Below, in pieces: positions 1 through 5,406 of a DNA stretch of 7,358 bases. Made by a program: the position numbers and the translations under genes. This DNA is from JANXQE01 sp035651635. Lineage in GTDB: Bacteria > Verrucomicrobiota > Verrucomicrobiia > Limisphaerales > UBA8199. Below the pieces are notes generated by a model. The model did no database searches, was not told where the DNA came from, and was given only the letters and a program-made list of their open reading frames with translations. Each line of letters begins with the position of its first letter. Position 1 is the first letter of the stretch. The stretch lies in assembly GCA_035651635.1 (NCBI GenBank), contig DASRFK010000266.1:1-7358 (forward strand), written 5' to 3'.

Positions 1-89
1 GGTGGGCGAACTGACGCCCACGGTGTGGAAGGTTGCCCAAGCCAAGCGGCCCTGACATCCCCACAGATTATCCGATTCATACAGACCCG
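1..89. other. Left-edge stretch with a perfect hairpin, no gene seen
   Basis: This stretch follows the broken YdeI-like gene. It holds a perfect 7-bp inverted repeat, GTGGGCG at 2-8 and CGCCCAC at 15-21, with a 6-base loop (AACTGA). It may be part of the next attC, cut by the window edge, or a decayed end of the YdeI-like gene; neither can be shown from here. Confidence 0.3.
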
Positions 90-251
90 CTAGGCGGTCT
101 TGGCGACACGGATACACTCGTTACGCGCCAGAGGGGTAATGTCGGACCAAAGGTTCTTGGCTATGGCATCCAACTGTATGGCCTTTCGGTGTCACCGGAA
201 ATCTGAAGGCAATTTGTGAACGGTGCCGCCCTCGAGTTTTTGAGTGGCCAT
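90..251 (-). pseudogene. Broken YdeI/OmdA-like (bacteriocin-protection family) gene (cassette M)
   Basis: From the ATG at 251 one frame reads MATQKLEGGTVHKLPSDFR, then TGA (192-194), then, in the same frame, HRKAIQLDAIAKNLWSDITP and LARNECIRVAKTA, ending at TAG (90-92). The pieces GGTVHKLPSDFRKA, LW-x-DITPLARNE and CI match my recollection of small stand-alone OmdA-domain proteins (YdeI/OmpD-associated family), typically about 90-100 residues. These continue after this point with a tryptophan-containing I-C-W stretch and an RRPCCWPGC-like end, which is not recognisable here. The gene therefore appears inactivated by an in-frame stop and 3' decay. A single-base sequencing error could explain the TGA but not the lost C-terminus. 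The family is linked by annotation to bacteriocin or antimicrobial peptide protection. Family assignment is from motif memory, moderately sure. Confidence 0.6.
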
Positions 252-294
252 ACTTCAAAGCGTGCATGTTTCGCCAACGATCAACCTCGTTCGA

Positions 295-341
295 ATCCAA
301 ACTGGAGCGCACAACCCTCGTCCACTCCAGGCCGTTTAGGC
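295..341 (-). repeat. Attachment-site-like palindrome after cassette L (weak)
   Basis: On the minus strand an R''-like GCCTAAAC (334-341) and an R'-like GTTTGGAT (295-302) flank the inverted arms CTGGAG and CTCCAG. Both boxes have an extra A/T compared with consensus. At 47 bp it is shorter than accepted attC sites. A GTTGGCG at 272-278 is an alternative R' but pairs less well. A site is expected here, between the stop at 368 and the next gene at 251, but the structure is poor and may be decayed. Confidence 0.3.
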
Positions 342-367
342 CCCTTTATTTCTGGACAACGTAACCC

Positions 368-607
368 TCAATAATCCACGAAGCGACGATACAGCCAATA
401 TCCCGCTGTAATGGCAATTCCAATAGCTAAACACCATGCCCCGCGAGATTCCAGTGCAACCGCCAAATCATGCTTGGCTTCCGTTGCTCGAAGTCCAACC
501 ACGATTGCCACGATACCCACCAGGATGAATACGGCGCAAACAAACCAGACAAGCACCGCATATTCAGATGGAGTCGGCTTCTTCGATGGCGGAAGGAACC
601 AGAACAT
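368..607 (-). CDS. Two-TM membrane protein of unknown function (cassette L, or second gene of K)
   Basis: A 79-residue protein from the ATG at 607. MFWFLPPSKKPTPSEY leads into a first transmembrane segment at about 16-39 (AVLVWFVCAVFILVGIVAIV). A short polar loop follows (RATEAKHDLAVALESRG), then a second segment at about 57-73 (AWCLAIGIAITAGYWLY) and the basic end RRFVDY. Both termini would face the cytoplasm. The frame stays open to an ATG at 664, giving 98 residues, 3 bases after the glycosyltransferase stop; that start would suit translational coupling. I prefer 607 because the extra 19 residues (MTVWPDSTSVILIVDHCPI) overlap the possible short attC, and 607 is 11 bases after its R' box. 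No family is recognised. Confidence 0.65.
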   Translation of the reverse strand: MFWFLPPSKKPTPSEYAVLVWFVCAVFILVGIVAIVVGLRATEAKHDLAVALESRGAWCLAIGIAITAGYWLYRRFVDY

Positions 608-618
608 GATTGGGCAAT

Positions 619-676
619 GGTCAACGATTAAGATCACCGATGTCGAGTCAGGCCACACGGTCATAAATCATTTCGC
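619..676 (-). repeat. Possible short attC between the glycosyltransferase and the next gene
   Basis: On the minus strand the R'-like box is GTTGACC (619-625, one mismatch), with a poor R''-like GCGAAAT at the other end (670-676). The arms AATGATT...ACCGTGT and ACATCGGT...AATCGTT pair with one wobble, one bulged base and an 11-base loop. Length is 58 bp, near the lower limit for attC. Against it: R'' lacks AAC and the bulge is on the R' side. If real, it splits the glycosyltransferase and the small membrane protein into two cassettes. Confidence 0.4.
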
Positions 677-1378
677 TTTCTCCCTTTCAGACTCATACCA
701 AAACTCCAATCCCCGGCGGCTCCGAAGTCCACGGGAACCGAGAAAAGTCACGCGCATAAACAGCTTCGAATAGCTCATAAAGGAATACGCGCGGGGCTTG
801 CGTCCGGAGGTGACCACCGTCTCGGCTGGAATGACAAACCGCCCTTGACGCTTCAACGCCCGGACAAACACGCAATCTTCCATCGCATAATAATTCTCAT
901 CGAAACCGCCCGCCGTCTCAAAAACGCCGCGCGTGCAAAACAGGCAGGCTCCGCTCGGAAAAGCGTTCAACCAGCGGCACAATCGCTCCATCACCGGCAA
1001 ACCCAGCCGCCACCACCAGGGCAGCCACCCCTCAAACCGTGGCAAACAACCACCGCCAACCGCGCCAGCCCGAACGCTGCGCAAAGCCGATTGAATGGCG
1101 GCGGCGTTCACCAGCGTGTCGGCATCCACAAAGAATAAAATGTCGCCGTGAGCCGATGGCACGCCCGCATTGCGAGTGGCGGAAATCTGGCGGTGCTCCA
1201 CTCGAATAACCCGTGCGCCTTGCTGCTGCGCAATCGAGGCCGTGGCGTCTGTGGAAGCATCATCCACCACAATGATCTCATGTGGCTCGCCAAGGAATTC
1301 CGCCCCGCTGTGAATGGCGGAAACACACCGGCCAACCCAAGCTTCTTCGTTGTGTGCTGGAACAATGAACGAAATCAT
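668..1378 (-). CDS. Family 2 (GT-A fold) glycosyltransferase (cassette K)
   Basis: A 236-residue protein, a complete compact GT2 domain. It opens with MISFIVPAHNEEAWVGRC, the nucleotide-sugar-binding first strand and loop. Then come EIIVVDDASTDAT (DD at 39-40), GDILFFVDADTLVNA (metal-binding DxD at 85-87), SGACLFCTRGVFETAGGFDE in the acceptor region and YYAMEDCVFVRALKRQG (ED at 167-168, the usual catalytic-base region). No transmembrane segment is evident, so it is probably cytoplasmic or peripheral, adding a sugar to a lipid or polysaccharide precursor; donor and acceptor are unknown. The frame is open to 1633, but that extension crosses the attC and overlaps cassette J, so the ATG at 1378, 18 bases after R', is chosen. 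The stop TGA overlaps a possible short attC. Confidence 0.9.
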   Translation of the reverse strand: MISFIVPAHNEEAWVGRCVSAIHSGAEFLGEPHEIIVVDDASTDATASIAQQQGARVIRVEHRQISATRNAGVPSAHGDILFFVDADTLVNAAAIQSALRSVRAGAVGGGCLPRFEGWLPWWWRLGLPVMERLCRWLNAFPSGACLFCTRGVFETAGGFDENYYAMEDCVFVRALKRQGRFVIPAETVVTSGRKPRAYSFMSYSKLFMRVTFLGSRGLRSRRGLEFWYESEREKAK

Positions 1379-1396
1379 TGGTTGGCGTGTAGTGTG

Positions 1397-1486
1397 GACT
1401 AACGATTGTCGTAAGGCGCTCCGGGCAGCTGGCTCAGGATGAACAGAATGGCGCAAACCGGAGTCGCCTGCACGAAATTGTTGGGC
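1397..1486 (-). repeat. attC site after cassette J
   Basis: On the minus strand R'' is GCCCAAC (1480-1486, perfect) and R' is GTTAGTC (1397-1403, one mismatch). The arms have CAGGCGACTCCGG on the R'' side against AAGGCGCTCCGG on the R' side, with one unpaired A. Length is 90 bp. It shares the GGCGACTCCGGTTTGCG block with the site at 6814-6903, and CCTGAGCCA in the loop. Confidence 0.9.
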
Positions 1487-1499
1487 TGCCTTGCTGGTG

Positions 1500-1799
1500 C
1501 TATTCATATTCGGCTGCGGATAAACCAGCTGACCTAAGCTCCTCACCCGTCGAATACTCGAACTCGGCAAGAGGCACTTTGTCGCACTTAGGGCATTTCG
1601 CCCGTGACCCGCCGGCGAGTAACCACGAGCCACATGAAGGCTTACTCAAGTCGTGAGAATCGGGAAACACGGTGCCAACCTCATCACATGCCAGTGCCAC
1701 ATGACCACAGCCTGGACATGTGATGAGCGTGAGAACCCCTTGACTACCGCATGAGCAGCCGCACGTTCGGGCTTTCAGACGAAAATATGGTGCAGGCAT
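1500..1799 (-). CDS. Cysteine-rich, zinc-ribbon-like small protein (cassette J)
   Basis: A 99-residue soluble protein with nine cysteines. They include a CxCxCG cluster at 13-18 (RTCGCSCGSQGVLTLITCPG), a CPxCG knuckle at 28-32 and a second CPxC at 69-72 (SRAKCPKCDKVPLAEFEY). The paired knuckles are the hallmark of a structural zinc-binding (zinc-ribbon) fold; the CxCxC cluster may add a further metal ligand. A conserved-looking acidic C-terminus follows (EYSTGEELRSAGLSAAEYE). I do not know a named family. The ATG lies 15 bases after R', with AAAGG about 8 bases upstream as a modest ribosome binding site. The stop TAG is 13 bases before the next R''. Metal binding is inferred from the motifs only; the role could be nucleic-acid or protein binding. 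Confidence 0.75.
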   Translation of the reverse strand: MPAPYFRLKARTCGCSCGSQGVLTLITCPGCGHVALACDEVGTVFPDSHDLSKPSCGSWLLAGGSRAKCPKCDKVPLAEFEYSTGEELRSAGLSAAEYE

Positions 1800-1814
1800 T
1801 CACAGCCTTTGGCA

Positions 1815-1897
1815 GCCCAACGTTCCGCAGCAGCGGCCCCGCGCCACTGAGCGTGGAAATGCAAGCAGAGCGGTCTCGCGGGTCCGCTGCCTTGGGT
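1815..1897 (-). repeat. attC-like site after cassette I (degenerate R'')
   Basis: On the minus strand R' is GTTGGGC (1815-1821, perfect). The best R'' is ACCCAAG (1891-1897), with the last base off consensus. The arms GCAGCGGACCCGCG and GCAGCGGCCCCGCG match at 13 of 14 positions, with a mismatch rather than a bulge. The R'' lies 47 bases from the stop of cassette I, further than in other cassettes. Length is 83 bp. The R' half is convincing; the R'' half may be decayed. Confidence 0.7.
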
Positions 1898-1944
1898 GCT
1901 TCGGCTTCAGTTTCATTCTATTTCACAGATGCAAGAAATCTAGA

Positions 1945-2259
1945 CTAGCGTGCAATCAAACTGACGAGCCACCGAGTGGCCAACCTCGATAAGTGAAATG
2001 AGCCCAGACTTGATGCCACTACCAAGAAATAGCCCATGCTGACCGCCACAACAGCCCCGAATCCCGGCTTGACCCGATTCAGATGCTTGTCGAGACAAGA
2101 CTTTCCGGCAAGAAGTCCACAGAACCATGCTATCATTACCATCGACCCGACGATTAAACCGATGATGGCGCCAAGAATTCCGCCCTTCCTCCCTTCGATA
2201 AAGCCGGAAGGAACGGCCACGACGGATGAAATGGCGAATAGCAAAAGCCACAGGGTCAT
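1945..2259 (-). CDS. Three-TM membrane protein of unknown function (cassette I)
   Basis: A 104-residue hydrophobic protein with predicted membrane segments at about 3-20 (LWLLLFAISSVVAVPSGF), 26-51 (GGILGAIIGLIVGSMVMIAW and beyond) and 67-86 (GFGAVVAVSMGYFLVVASSL). There is a glycine-rich second helix and a basic loop (GKSCLDKHLNRVKP) between helices 2 and 3. The glycine-patterned GAIIGLIVG helix resembles small glycine-zipper membrane proteins, but no named family is recognised. The ATG is 6 bases after the R' box (GTTGGGCAACAACATG). A TTG start at 2274 would lie within attC and is rejected. An overlapping minus frame from 2311 also runs through the attC and lacks membrane character. Confidence 0.75.
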   Translation of the reverse strand: MTLWLLLFAISSVVAVPSGFIEGRKGGILGAIIGLIVGSMVMIAWFCGLLAGKSCLDKHLNRVKPGFGAVVAVSMGYFLVVASSLGSFHLSRLATRWLVSLIAR

Positions 2260-2265
2260 GTTGTT

Positions 2266-2358
2266 GCCCAACAACGATGATCAGTGGCGCGCCGCCAATG
2301 ACGTTTGGCATGAAACAAGGACGTTAACGGCGCGTCCACTGAAGCAGCCCGGTTGGAT
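2266..2358 (-). repeat. attC site after cassette H
   Basis: On the minus strand R'' is ATCCAAC (2352-2358) and R' is GTTGGGC (2266-2272), both matching consensus. The arms are CAGTGGACGCGCCG on the R'' side against CAGTGGCGCGCCG on the R' side, with a single unpaired A. Length is 93 bp. Confidence 0.9.
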
Positions 2359-2364
2359 GCTATT

Positions 2365-2700
2365 TTAATCATGCCGGAATGAATGAGTTCTATCGGAAGG
2401 TGGCAACTCCTTCGCAGCAACCAGGTGGTGCGTAGGCTTGGGCCTGATCGGCACTGGCTTACCCGCATCCGATTTGCCGGACCCGTGTTCAGGATCCGGA
2501 CCCAGGCTCACCGCAGTCGAAGAGAATGCGCACCAAGCAAGTCCACTAAAGAAGACCATCCCTGGCACCAACTCCAATGCGGCCCCCCAGTAGCCGTTGT
2601 AGATATTTACGCACGCTAGACCAGCAGAAAGTGCAACGAGAGAGCCGAAGAAGCGGCCGCAGCCTCGTTGTGACCGAATGTCGTTATCCTGTGATCGCAC
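2365..2700 (-). CDS. Two-TM membrane protein of unknown function (cassette H)
   Basis: A 111-residue protein with two predicted transmembrane segments at about 16-34 (RFFGSLVALSAGLACVNIY) and 41-66 (ALELVPGMVFFSGLAWCAFS and beyond). A 45-residue polar, proline- and histidine-containing tail follows (PVPIRPKPTHHLVAAKELPP). The start is a GTG 10 bases after the R' box. There is no ATG in frame before Met48, which lies inside the second TM, and no Shine-Dalgarno is evident, so the true start is uncertain. The stop TAA is 6 bases before the R'' of the next attC, the tight packing typical of cassettes. No family is recognised. Confidence 0.65.
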   Translation of the reverse strand: MRSQDNDIRSQRGCGRFFGSLVALSAGLACVNIYNGYWGAALELVPGMVFFSGLAWCAFSSTAVSLGPDPEHGSGKSDAGKPVPIRPKPTHHLVAAKELPPSDRTHSFRHD

Positions 2701-2710
2701 GGGAGTTCAA

Positions 2711-2839
2711 ATCCAACGGTAAAACTCTGCTACTGGCACCTGAAATTTCTCGTTGAATACGGCGGCATCGCAGTAGCTGACACTTGGACATTTGCGAAAC
2801 CTAGGCTGGGTGCCAGTTCGCAGCAGGGACTCGTTGGGC
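2711..2839 (-). repeat. attC site after cassette G (long type)
   Basis: On the minus strand R'' is GCCCAAC (2833-2839) and R' is GTTGGAT (2711-2717), both perfect matches to consensus. The arms are GCGAACTGGCACC and, read as complement, GCTACTGGCACC. Length is 129 bp. The interior is largely different from the other two long sites, although it shares the TGGCACC block. Confidence 0.9.
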
Positions 2840-2858
2840 GCCATGGGGAAACCAAAAG

Positions 2859-3053
2859 CTAGGACCTGCCGGTCTGGATTGGAGGAGGCGTAGGACCTGA
2901 CGCGCAACAGCCATTCTTTCGCGTCATTCGAATGATGAGGAAAATGACGCCCACAAGGACGGCAGGCACGACCAGCAACATCGCCAGAAGGGCCAGGACG
3001 AGCACGATCTCCCCTCCACCCAAGTTAAACAAACCAATCATGGTATATGTCAT
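2859..3053 (-). CDS. 64-aa membrane protein (cassette G)
   Basis: A 64-residue protein. MTYTMIGLFNLGGGE leads into one long or two short hydrophobic segments at about residues 16-41 (IVLVLALLAMLLVVPAVLVG, VIFLII), followed by a basic stop-transfer stretch (RMTRKNG), a CC pair and a proline-rich tail. The N-terminal FNLGGGEIVLVLALL resembles the start of TatA-like small proteins of Verrucomicrobiota, but the amphipathic helix typical of TatA is missing, so I do not call it TatA. It is the only gene in the array with a clear ribosome binding site (AAAGGA five bases before the ATG), which supports the start at 3053 over the internal Met5. The stop TAG is 19 bases before the next R''. Confidence 0.75.
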   Translation of the reverse strand: MTYTMIGLFNLGGGEIVLVLALLAMLLVVPAVLVGVIFLIIRMTRKNGCCASGPTPPPIQTGRS

Positions 3054-3093
3054 GTATTTCCTTTCTGAAATTCATCCCCGCCGGCCAGTGCGA

Positions 3094-3230
3094 GCCCAAC
3101 GACCGGGCTGAGCCGATGGCGCTGACGACAGCGCTGGACGAAACCAGGCAGCGACGAATCTCTCTCGGCCCTCGGAAACAGGAAGCGCGGTGCCAGTCGG
3201 CTCCGGCGATTCGGCCTCATTAAGTTAGTG
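3094..3230 (-). repeat. attC site after cassette F (long type, displaced R'')
   Basis: On the minus strand R' is GTTGGGC (3094-3100), a perfect match. The arm GAATCGCCGGAGCCGACTGG is identical to that of the site at 4173-4298. Where that site has TAAC next to GAATC, this one has GAGGCC. The nearest R''-like box is CACTAAC at 3224-3230, about 11 bases further out. The R'' arm again has one extra C against the R' arm (GAGCCGACTGG versus GAGCCGATGG). The site may be weakened or remodelled. Confidence 0.8.
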
Positions 3231-4118
3231 GCTCCCGACGGCGGAAGGGACGGTGACGGTCGATTCCTGGATATAGGGCTCATGGTTGTAATTCCAACGC
3301 CTCAGAGATTGGTCGTTCCACTCGTACAAGTTTTCGAACTTGATTGATTCCACGTGTGCATCGCAAAACGCGATGTTCTGACGCCCCTGATGACGTTGGC
3401 GAATGGCTGGCAGAACAGCCTTGAGCGAGTCAAATGGATAGCTCATCTTGCAAATCCAACCCTGGCCAAAAACGAACTTCGTCTCTTGAGGCAACCCATA
3501 ATATTCATCGTTAATCGCTGGCATTGCTGAGGCACCCGACTCCAGCTCAGCGTCACCAAGTTCAATCATGTCACTCGGCATCTTCACCGCCGACTCGCTG
3601 ACCTTGGAGTCAGGCAAAACGAAACCGAAATTGGTCAGACCGTTTCCGAAATACCCGAAGTTGAAAGTAGTGTCGTTTCTCGCATTGTAACCGTACCCAC
3701 CCATTAGCGGAAACGCGTTTCTCGGGCCCGCTATGGGAAGCAGCGTCGGCCCGCTGTAGGCCGGGCATTTATACAAAGAGTTGGTCCACTGGTTTCGCGT
3801 GTAAGGCTCAATCTCATCAGGCCACCTGGTCCACTTGCTGGCATCCGAACCCACTTGCGGCCCAAAATAGCTTGGATAAAAACGGTAATCGTGAACATAC
3901 ATTGCGATCCCAAAGGACAACTGCTTCACATTGCCCATGCAGTAAATCGATTGAGCCTTTTGTTTGGCGCTTGATAGTCCCGGAAGGATCATCGCCGCCA
4001 AGATCGCAATGATGGCGATGACGACCAAAAGCTCAACCAACGTGAACGCGACCTCCCCTTGTGGCAGGCGCTTCTGCCCAAGCGCCGCTGCTCGACTGCC
4101 TGCGAGCTTGCGTTTCAT
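3225..4118 (-). CDS. Prepilin-type (type II pseudopilin-like) protein with H-X9-D motif (cassette F)
   Basis: A 297-residue protein. A 24-residue basic leader (MKRKLAGSRAAALGQKRLPQ and GEVA) precedes the class III cleavage/methylation signature FTLVELLVVIAIIAILAAMI, with F25 as mature residue 1 and the conserved Glu at 29. The hydrophobic helix ends in LPGLSSAKQKAQ. The mature domain has a tyrosine-, asparagine- and glycine-rich middle. Near residues 243-255 is HQGRQNIAFCDAHVE, the processing-associated H-X9-DG motif with DA in place of DG. Such proteins are abundant in Verrucomicrobiota and Planctomycetota and are presumed secreted pseudopilin-like surface proteins; individual roles are unknown. 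No secretion machinery is nearby, so it would depend on a prepilin peptidase elsewhere. The start lies 60 bases after R', a longer leader than its neighbours. The stop TAA falls in an R''-like CACTAAC. Confidence 0.9.
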   Translation of the reverse strand: MKRKLAGSRAAALGQKRLPQGEVAFTLVELLVVIAIIAILAAMILPGLSSAKQKAQSIYCMGNVKQLSFGIAMYVHDYRFYPSYFGPQVGSDASKWTRWPDEIEPYTRNQWTNSLYKCPAYSGPTLLPIAGPRNAFPLMGGYGYNARNDTTFNFGYFGNGLTNFGFVLPDSKVSESAVKMPSDMIELGDAELESGASAMPAINDEYYGLPQETKFVFGQGWICKMSYPFDSLKAVLPAIRQRHQGRQNIAFCDAHVESIKFENLYEWNDQSLRRWNYNHEPYIQESTVTVPSAVGSH

Positions 4119-4172
4119 GGCCGTCAGTTACATTAACCCGGGGGAACCGATCTGTCGATGGAGTCCCACTCC

Positions 4173-4298
4173 GCCGAACGTGGAGCTGAGCCGATGGCGC
4201 CGGAGACAGCGCTGCGACAAAGCCAGCAAGCGACGAAACTGGCTTTGGCATCAAAAACAGAGAGCGCGGCGCCAGTCGGCTCCGGCGATTCGTTAGCG
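4173..4298 (-). repeat. attC site after cassette E (long type)
   Basis: On the minus strand R'' is CGCTAAC (4292-4298) and R' is GTTCGGC (4173-4179, one mismatch to GTTRRRY). The R'' arm has GAGCCGACTGGCGCC against GAGCCGATGGCGCC in the R' arm, leaving one unpaired C. Length is 126 bp. It is homologous along most of its length to the next site at 3094-3230. Confidence 0.9.
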
Positions 4299-4308
4299 GA
4301 ACCGAGCG

Positions 4309-4692
4309 TCATAGACTCCATTTTAGCTCCCAGTGAGAAATGTTGGTGCCAGTAAAAACACGAGGCCCCATCACCAGTCTGTAAGAATTCTGGCCAGTCT
4401 TTTGGAAATCATTCTGAAAGGGAAATTCAACGGCGTGGATCGCAAATGGGTGACCAGGCCTGAGATGCCACTCAGTATTGAGAGTAACTCCCAGCGGGCT
4501 CACGAAATAGGTAACCTCGCGGAAAGGTAAGTGGCTTCGCCGGGCGTCGGCTTGCTTGGCAAGAGCGAATGCCCTGATTTGGTCTAGCGTTGCCCCGGCT
4601 CCCGGAGCGTCCCTTGTCCTCGCGGCGAATGCGAAGAACAGTGCCAAAACCAAAGCCCCCGTTACTCCGACGCAAGCTATTCGATGAGGCAT
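4309..4692 (-). CDS. Small membrane-anchored protein of unknown function (cassette E)
   Basis: A 127-residue protein with a hydrophobic N-terminal segment at about residues 6-24 (ACVGVTGALVLALFFAFAA), likely a signal anchor. A short helical linker (LDQIRAFALAKQADARR) and a region of alternating hydrophobic residues suggesting beta strands follow (REVTYFVSPLGVTLNTEWHL, NSYRLVMGPRVFTGTNISHW). I do not recognise the family. The reading frame stays open to an ATG at 4773, but that extension lies inside the attC site and gives an arginine/proline-rich nonsense sequence, so I use the ATG at 4692, 18 bases after R'. A GTG directly in front of it in frame is an alternative. The stop TGA is 11 bases before the next R''. 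Confidence 0.75.
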   Translation of the reverse strand: MPHRIACVGVTGALVLALFFAFAARTRDAPGAGATLDQIRAFALAKQADARRSHLPFREVTYFVSPLGVTLNTEWHLRPGHPFAIHAVEFPFQNDFQKTGQNSYRLVMGPRVFTGTNISHWELKWSL

Positions 4693-4709
4693 CACGTGCG
4701 CAATGCGAC

Positions 4710-4803
4710 CGCTAACGTTCCGGCCTGGGCAGCGCGGGGTCGATGACATCCAAATGCAAACAGGACGCGCCATCCCGCGTCCGCTCCAGGCGGCTCGTTA
4801 GCA
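4710..4803 (-). repeat. attC site after cassette D
   Basis: On the minus strand R'' is TGCTAAC (4797-4803) and R' is GTTAGCG (4710-4716). The arms share CTAACG, then GCCTGGAGC on the R'' side against GCCTGGGC on the R' side (one unpaired A), and CGCGGG at the stem top. Length is 94 bp. Confidence 0.9.
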
Positions 4804-4809
4804 GCCCTA

Positions 4810-5310
4810 TTACTTAACTGGGTTGCTGGTTGCATAATACACTCGCGCGAGACCCAATCGTCTCAGCAGTCTCGAATACGGGAACCTGGCAACAGCTTCT
4901 TGAATCCTGACCCGGACACCAGATGACCAAGGTACTCTCATCCTCCATTCGCCATTTGGAGGCGCTATCCGCAGGGTTACCCGCTCGGTAGTTTTCGGCT
5001 TCAGGTAAATATCTGGATGGCCGACGAAGAACATAACGCAATTCGTTGGTATTTTTGCTGGCGCGATTGGATCTTTAGGCCCGAACGGAGAGTACTCTAA
5101 ATAGACCACGGGTGAACGCTCAACAGTGATGCTGCACTGGTTGCTTACCGTGAAGGAAACCTCACGGTATCCAGACAGCAGATTGGTATATCCAACGAAC
5201 GAAACTGCGAGTGCCTGCCCTGGTGGAGAAGCCAAGATGAGGAGCCAACCGCAAGCAACAACTCCAACGACCAGCGCCGCCGCCAATAATATGAGCTTGG
5301 GCTTCCGCAT
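4810..5310 (-). CDS. Membrane-anchored beta-domain protein of unknown function (cassette D)
   Basis: A 166-residue protein. Residues about 6-28 (LILLAAALVVGVVACGWLLI) form a signal anchor. VVAC at 17-20 could pass for a lipobox, but hydrophobic residues continue after it, so an uncleaved anchor is more likely. The outside domain starts with AVSFVGYTNLLSGYREVSFT and VSNQCSITVERSPVVYLEYS, which read as consecutive beta strands of an immunoglobulin-like fold. It ends with an L-x-P turn and paired strands (IYLKPKTTERVTLRI, NGEWRMRVPW). A basic tail follows (RFPYSRLLRRLGLARVYYA). The GYTN...VSNQ pattern recalls a set of Verrucomicrobiota hypothetical proteins. The ATG is directly behind R' (GTTAGCAGTTATG) with no Shine-Dalgarno. 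The stop TAA is 7 bases before the next R''. Confidence 0.8.
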   Translation of the reverse strand: MRKPKLILLAAALVVGVVACGWLLILASPPGQALAVSFVGYTNLLSGYREVSFTVSNQCSITVERSPVVYLEYSPFGPKDPIAPAKIPTNCVMFFVGHPDIYLKPKTTERVTLRIAPPNGEWRMRVPWSSGVRVRIQEAVARFPYSRLLRRLGLARVYYATSNPVK

Positions 5311-5313
5311 AAC

Positions 5314-5406
5314 TGCTAACGGGTCGAGTCAACGACCCCGCACAATGGATTTTTGATTTTCAACTGACGCATCATCGCGGGGCTCGTTGCAGCCCGATTG
5401 TTATGC
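5314..5406 (-). repeat. attC site after cassette C
   Basis: On the minus strand R'' is GCATAAC (5400-5406) and R' is GTTAGCA (5314-5320). The arms are CAACGAGCCCCGC on the R'' side and, read as complement, CAACGACCCCGC on the R' side, with one unpaired G. Length is 93 bp. The stop codon of cassette C lies inside R''. Confidence 0.9.

Noticed and set aside
192..194. TGA as a selenocysteine codon in the YdeI-like gene
   Set aside because: The family has no known selenocysteine, no SECIS-like hairpin was evident, and the C-terminus is also degraded.
121..312. Minus-strand 63-codon frame over the YdeI-like region
   Set aside because: It is out of frame with the family-matching peptide, which reads from 251 in another frame.
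327..350. Hairpin GGCC-TAAAC-GGCC as a rho-independent terminator
   Set aside because: The T-rich tract is on the plus-strand side only, whereas the genes are on the minus strand; it overlaps the attC-like palindrome.
411..1402. Plus-strand open frames opposite the glycosyltransferase and two-TM genes
   Set aside because: Antisense shadows of well-supported minus-strand genes; no family features.
1379..1633. N-terminal extension of the glycosyltransferase frame by 85 residues
   Set aside because: It crosses the attC at 1397-1486 and overlaps cassette J; the protein family starts at MISFIVPAHNEE.
1940..2311. Minus-strand frame of 123 codons overlapping cassette I
   Set aside because: Starts inside the attC at 2266-2358 and has a low-complexity arginine-rich translation, unlike the three-TM frame.
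4120..4140. ATGTAA start-stop before the pseudopilin start
   Set aside because: A six-base match is expected by chance; nothing else indicates a translational control element.
4693..4773. N-terminal extension of the cassette E gene from an ATG at 4773
   Set aside because: The extra codons lie within the attC site at 4710-4803 and produce a sequence without protein character.
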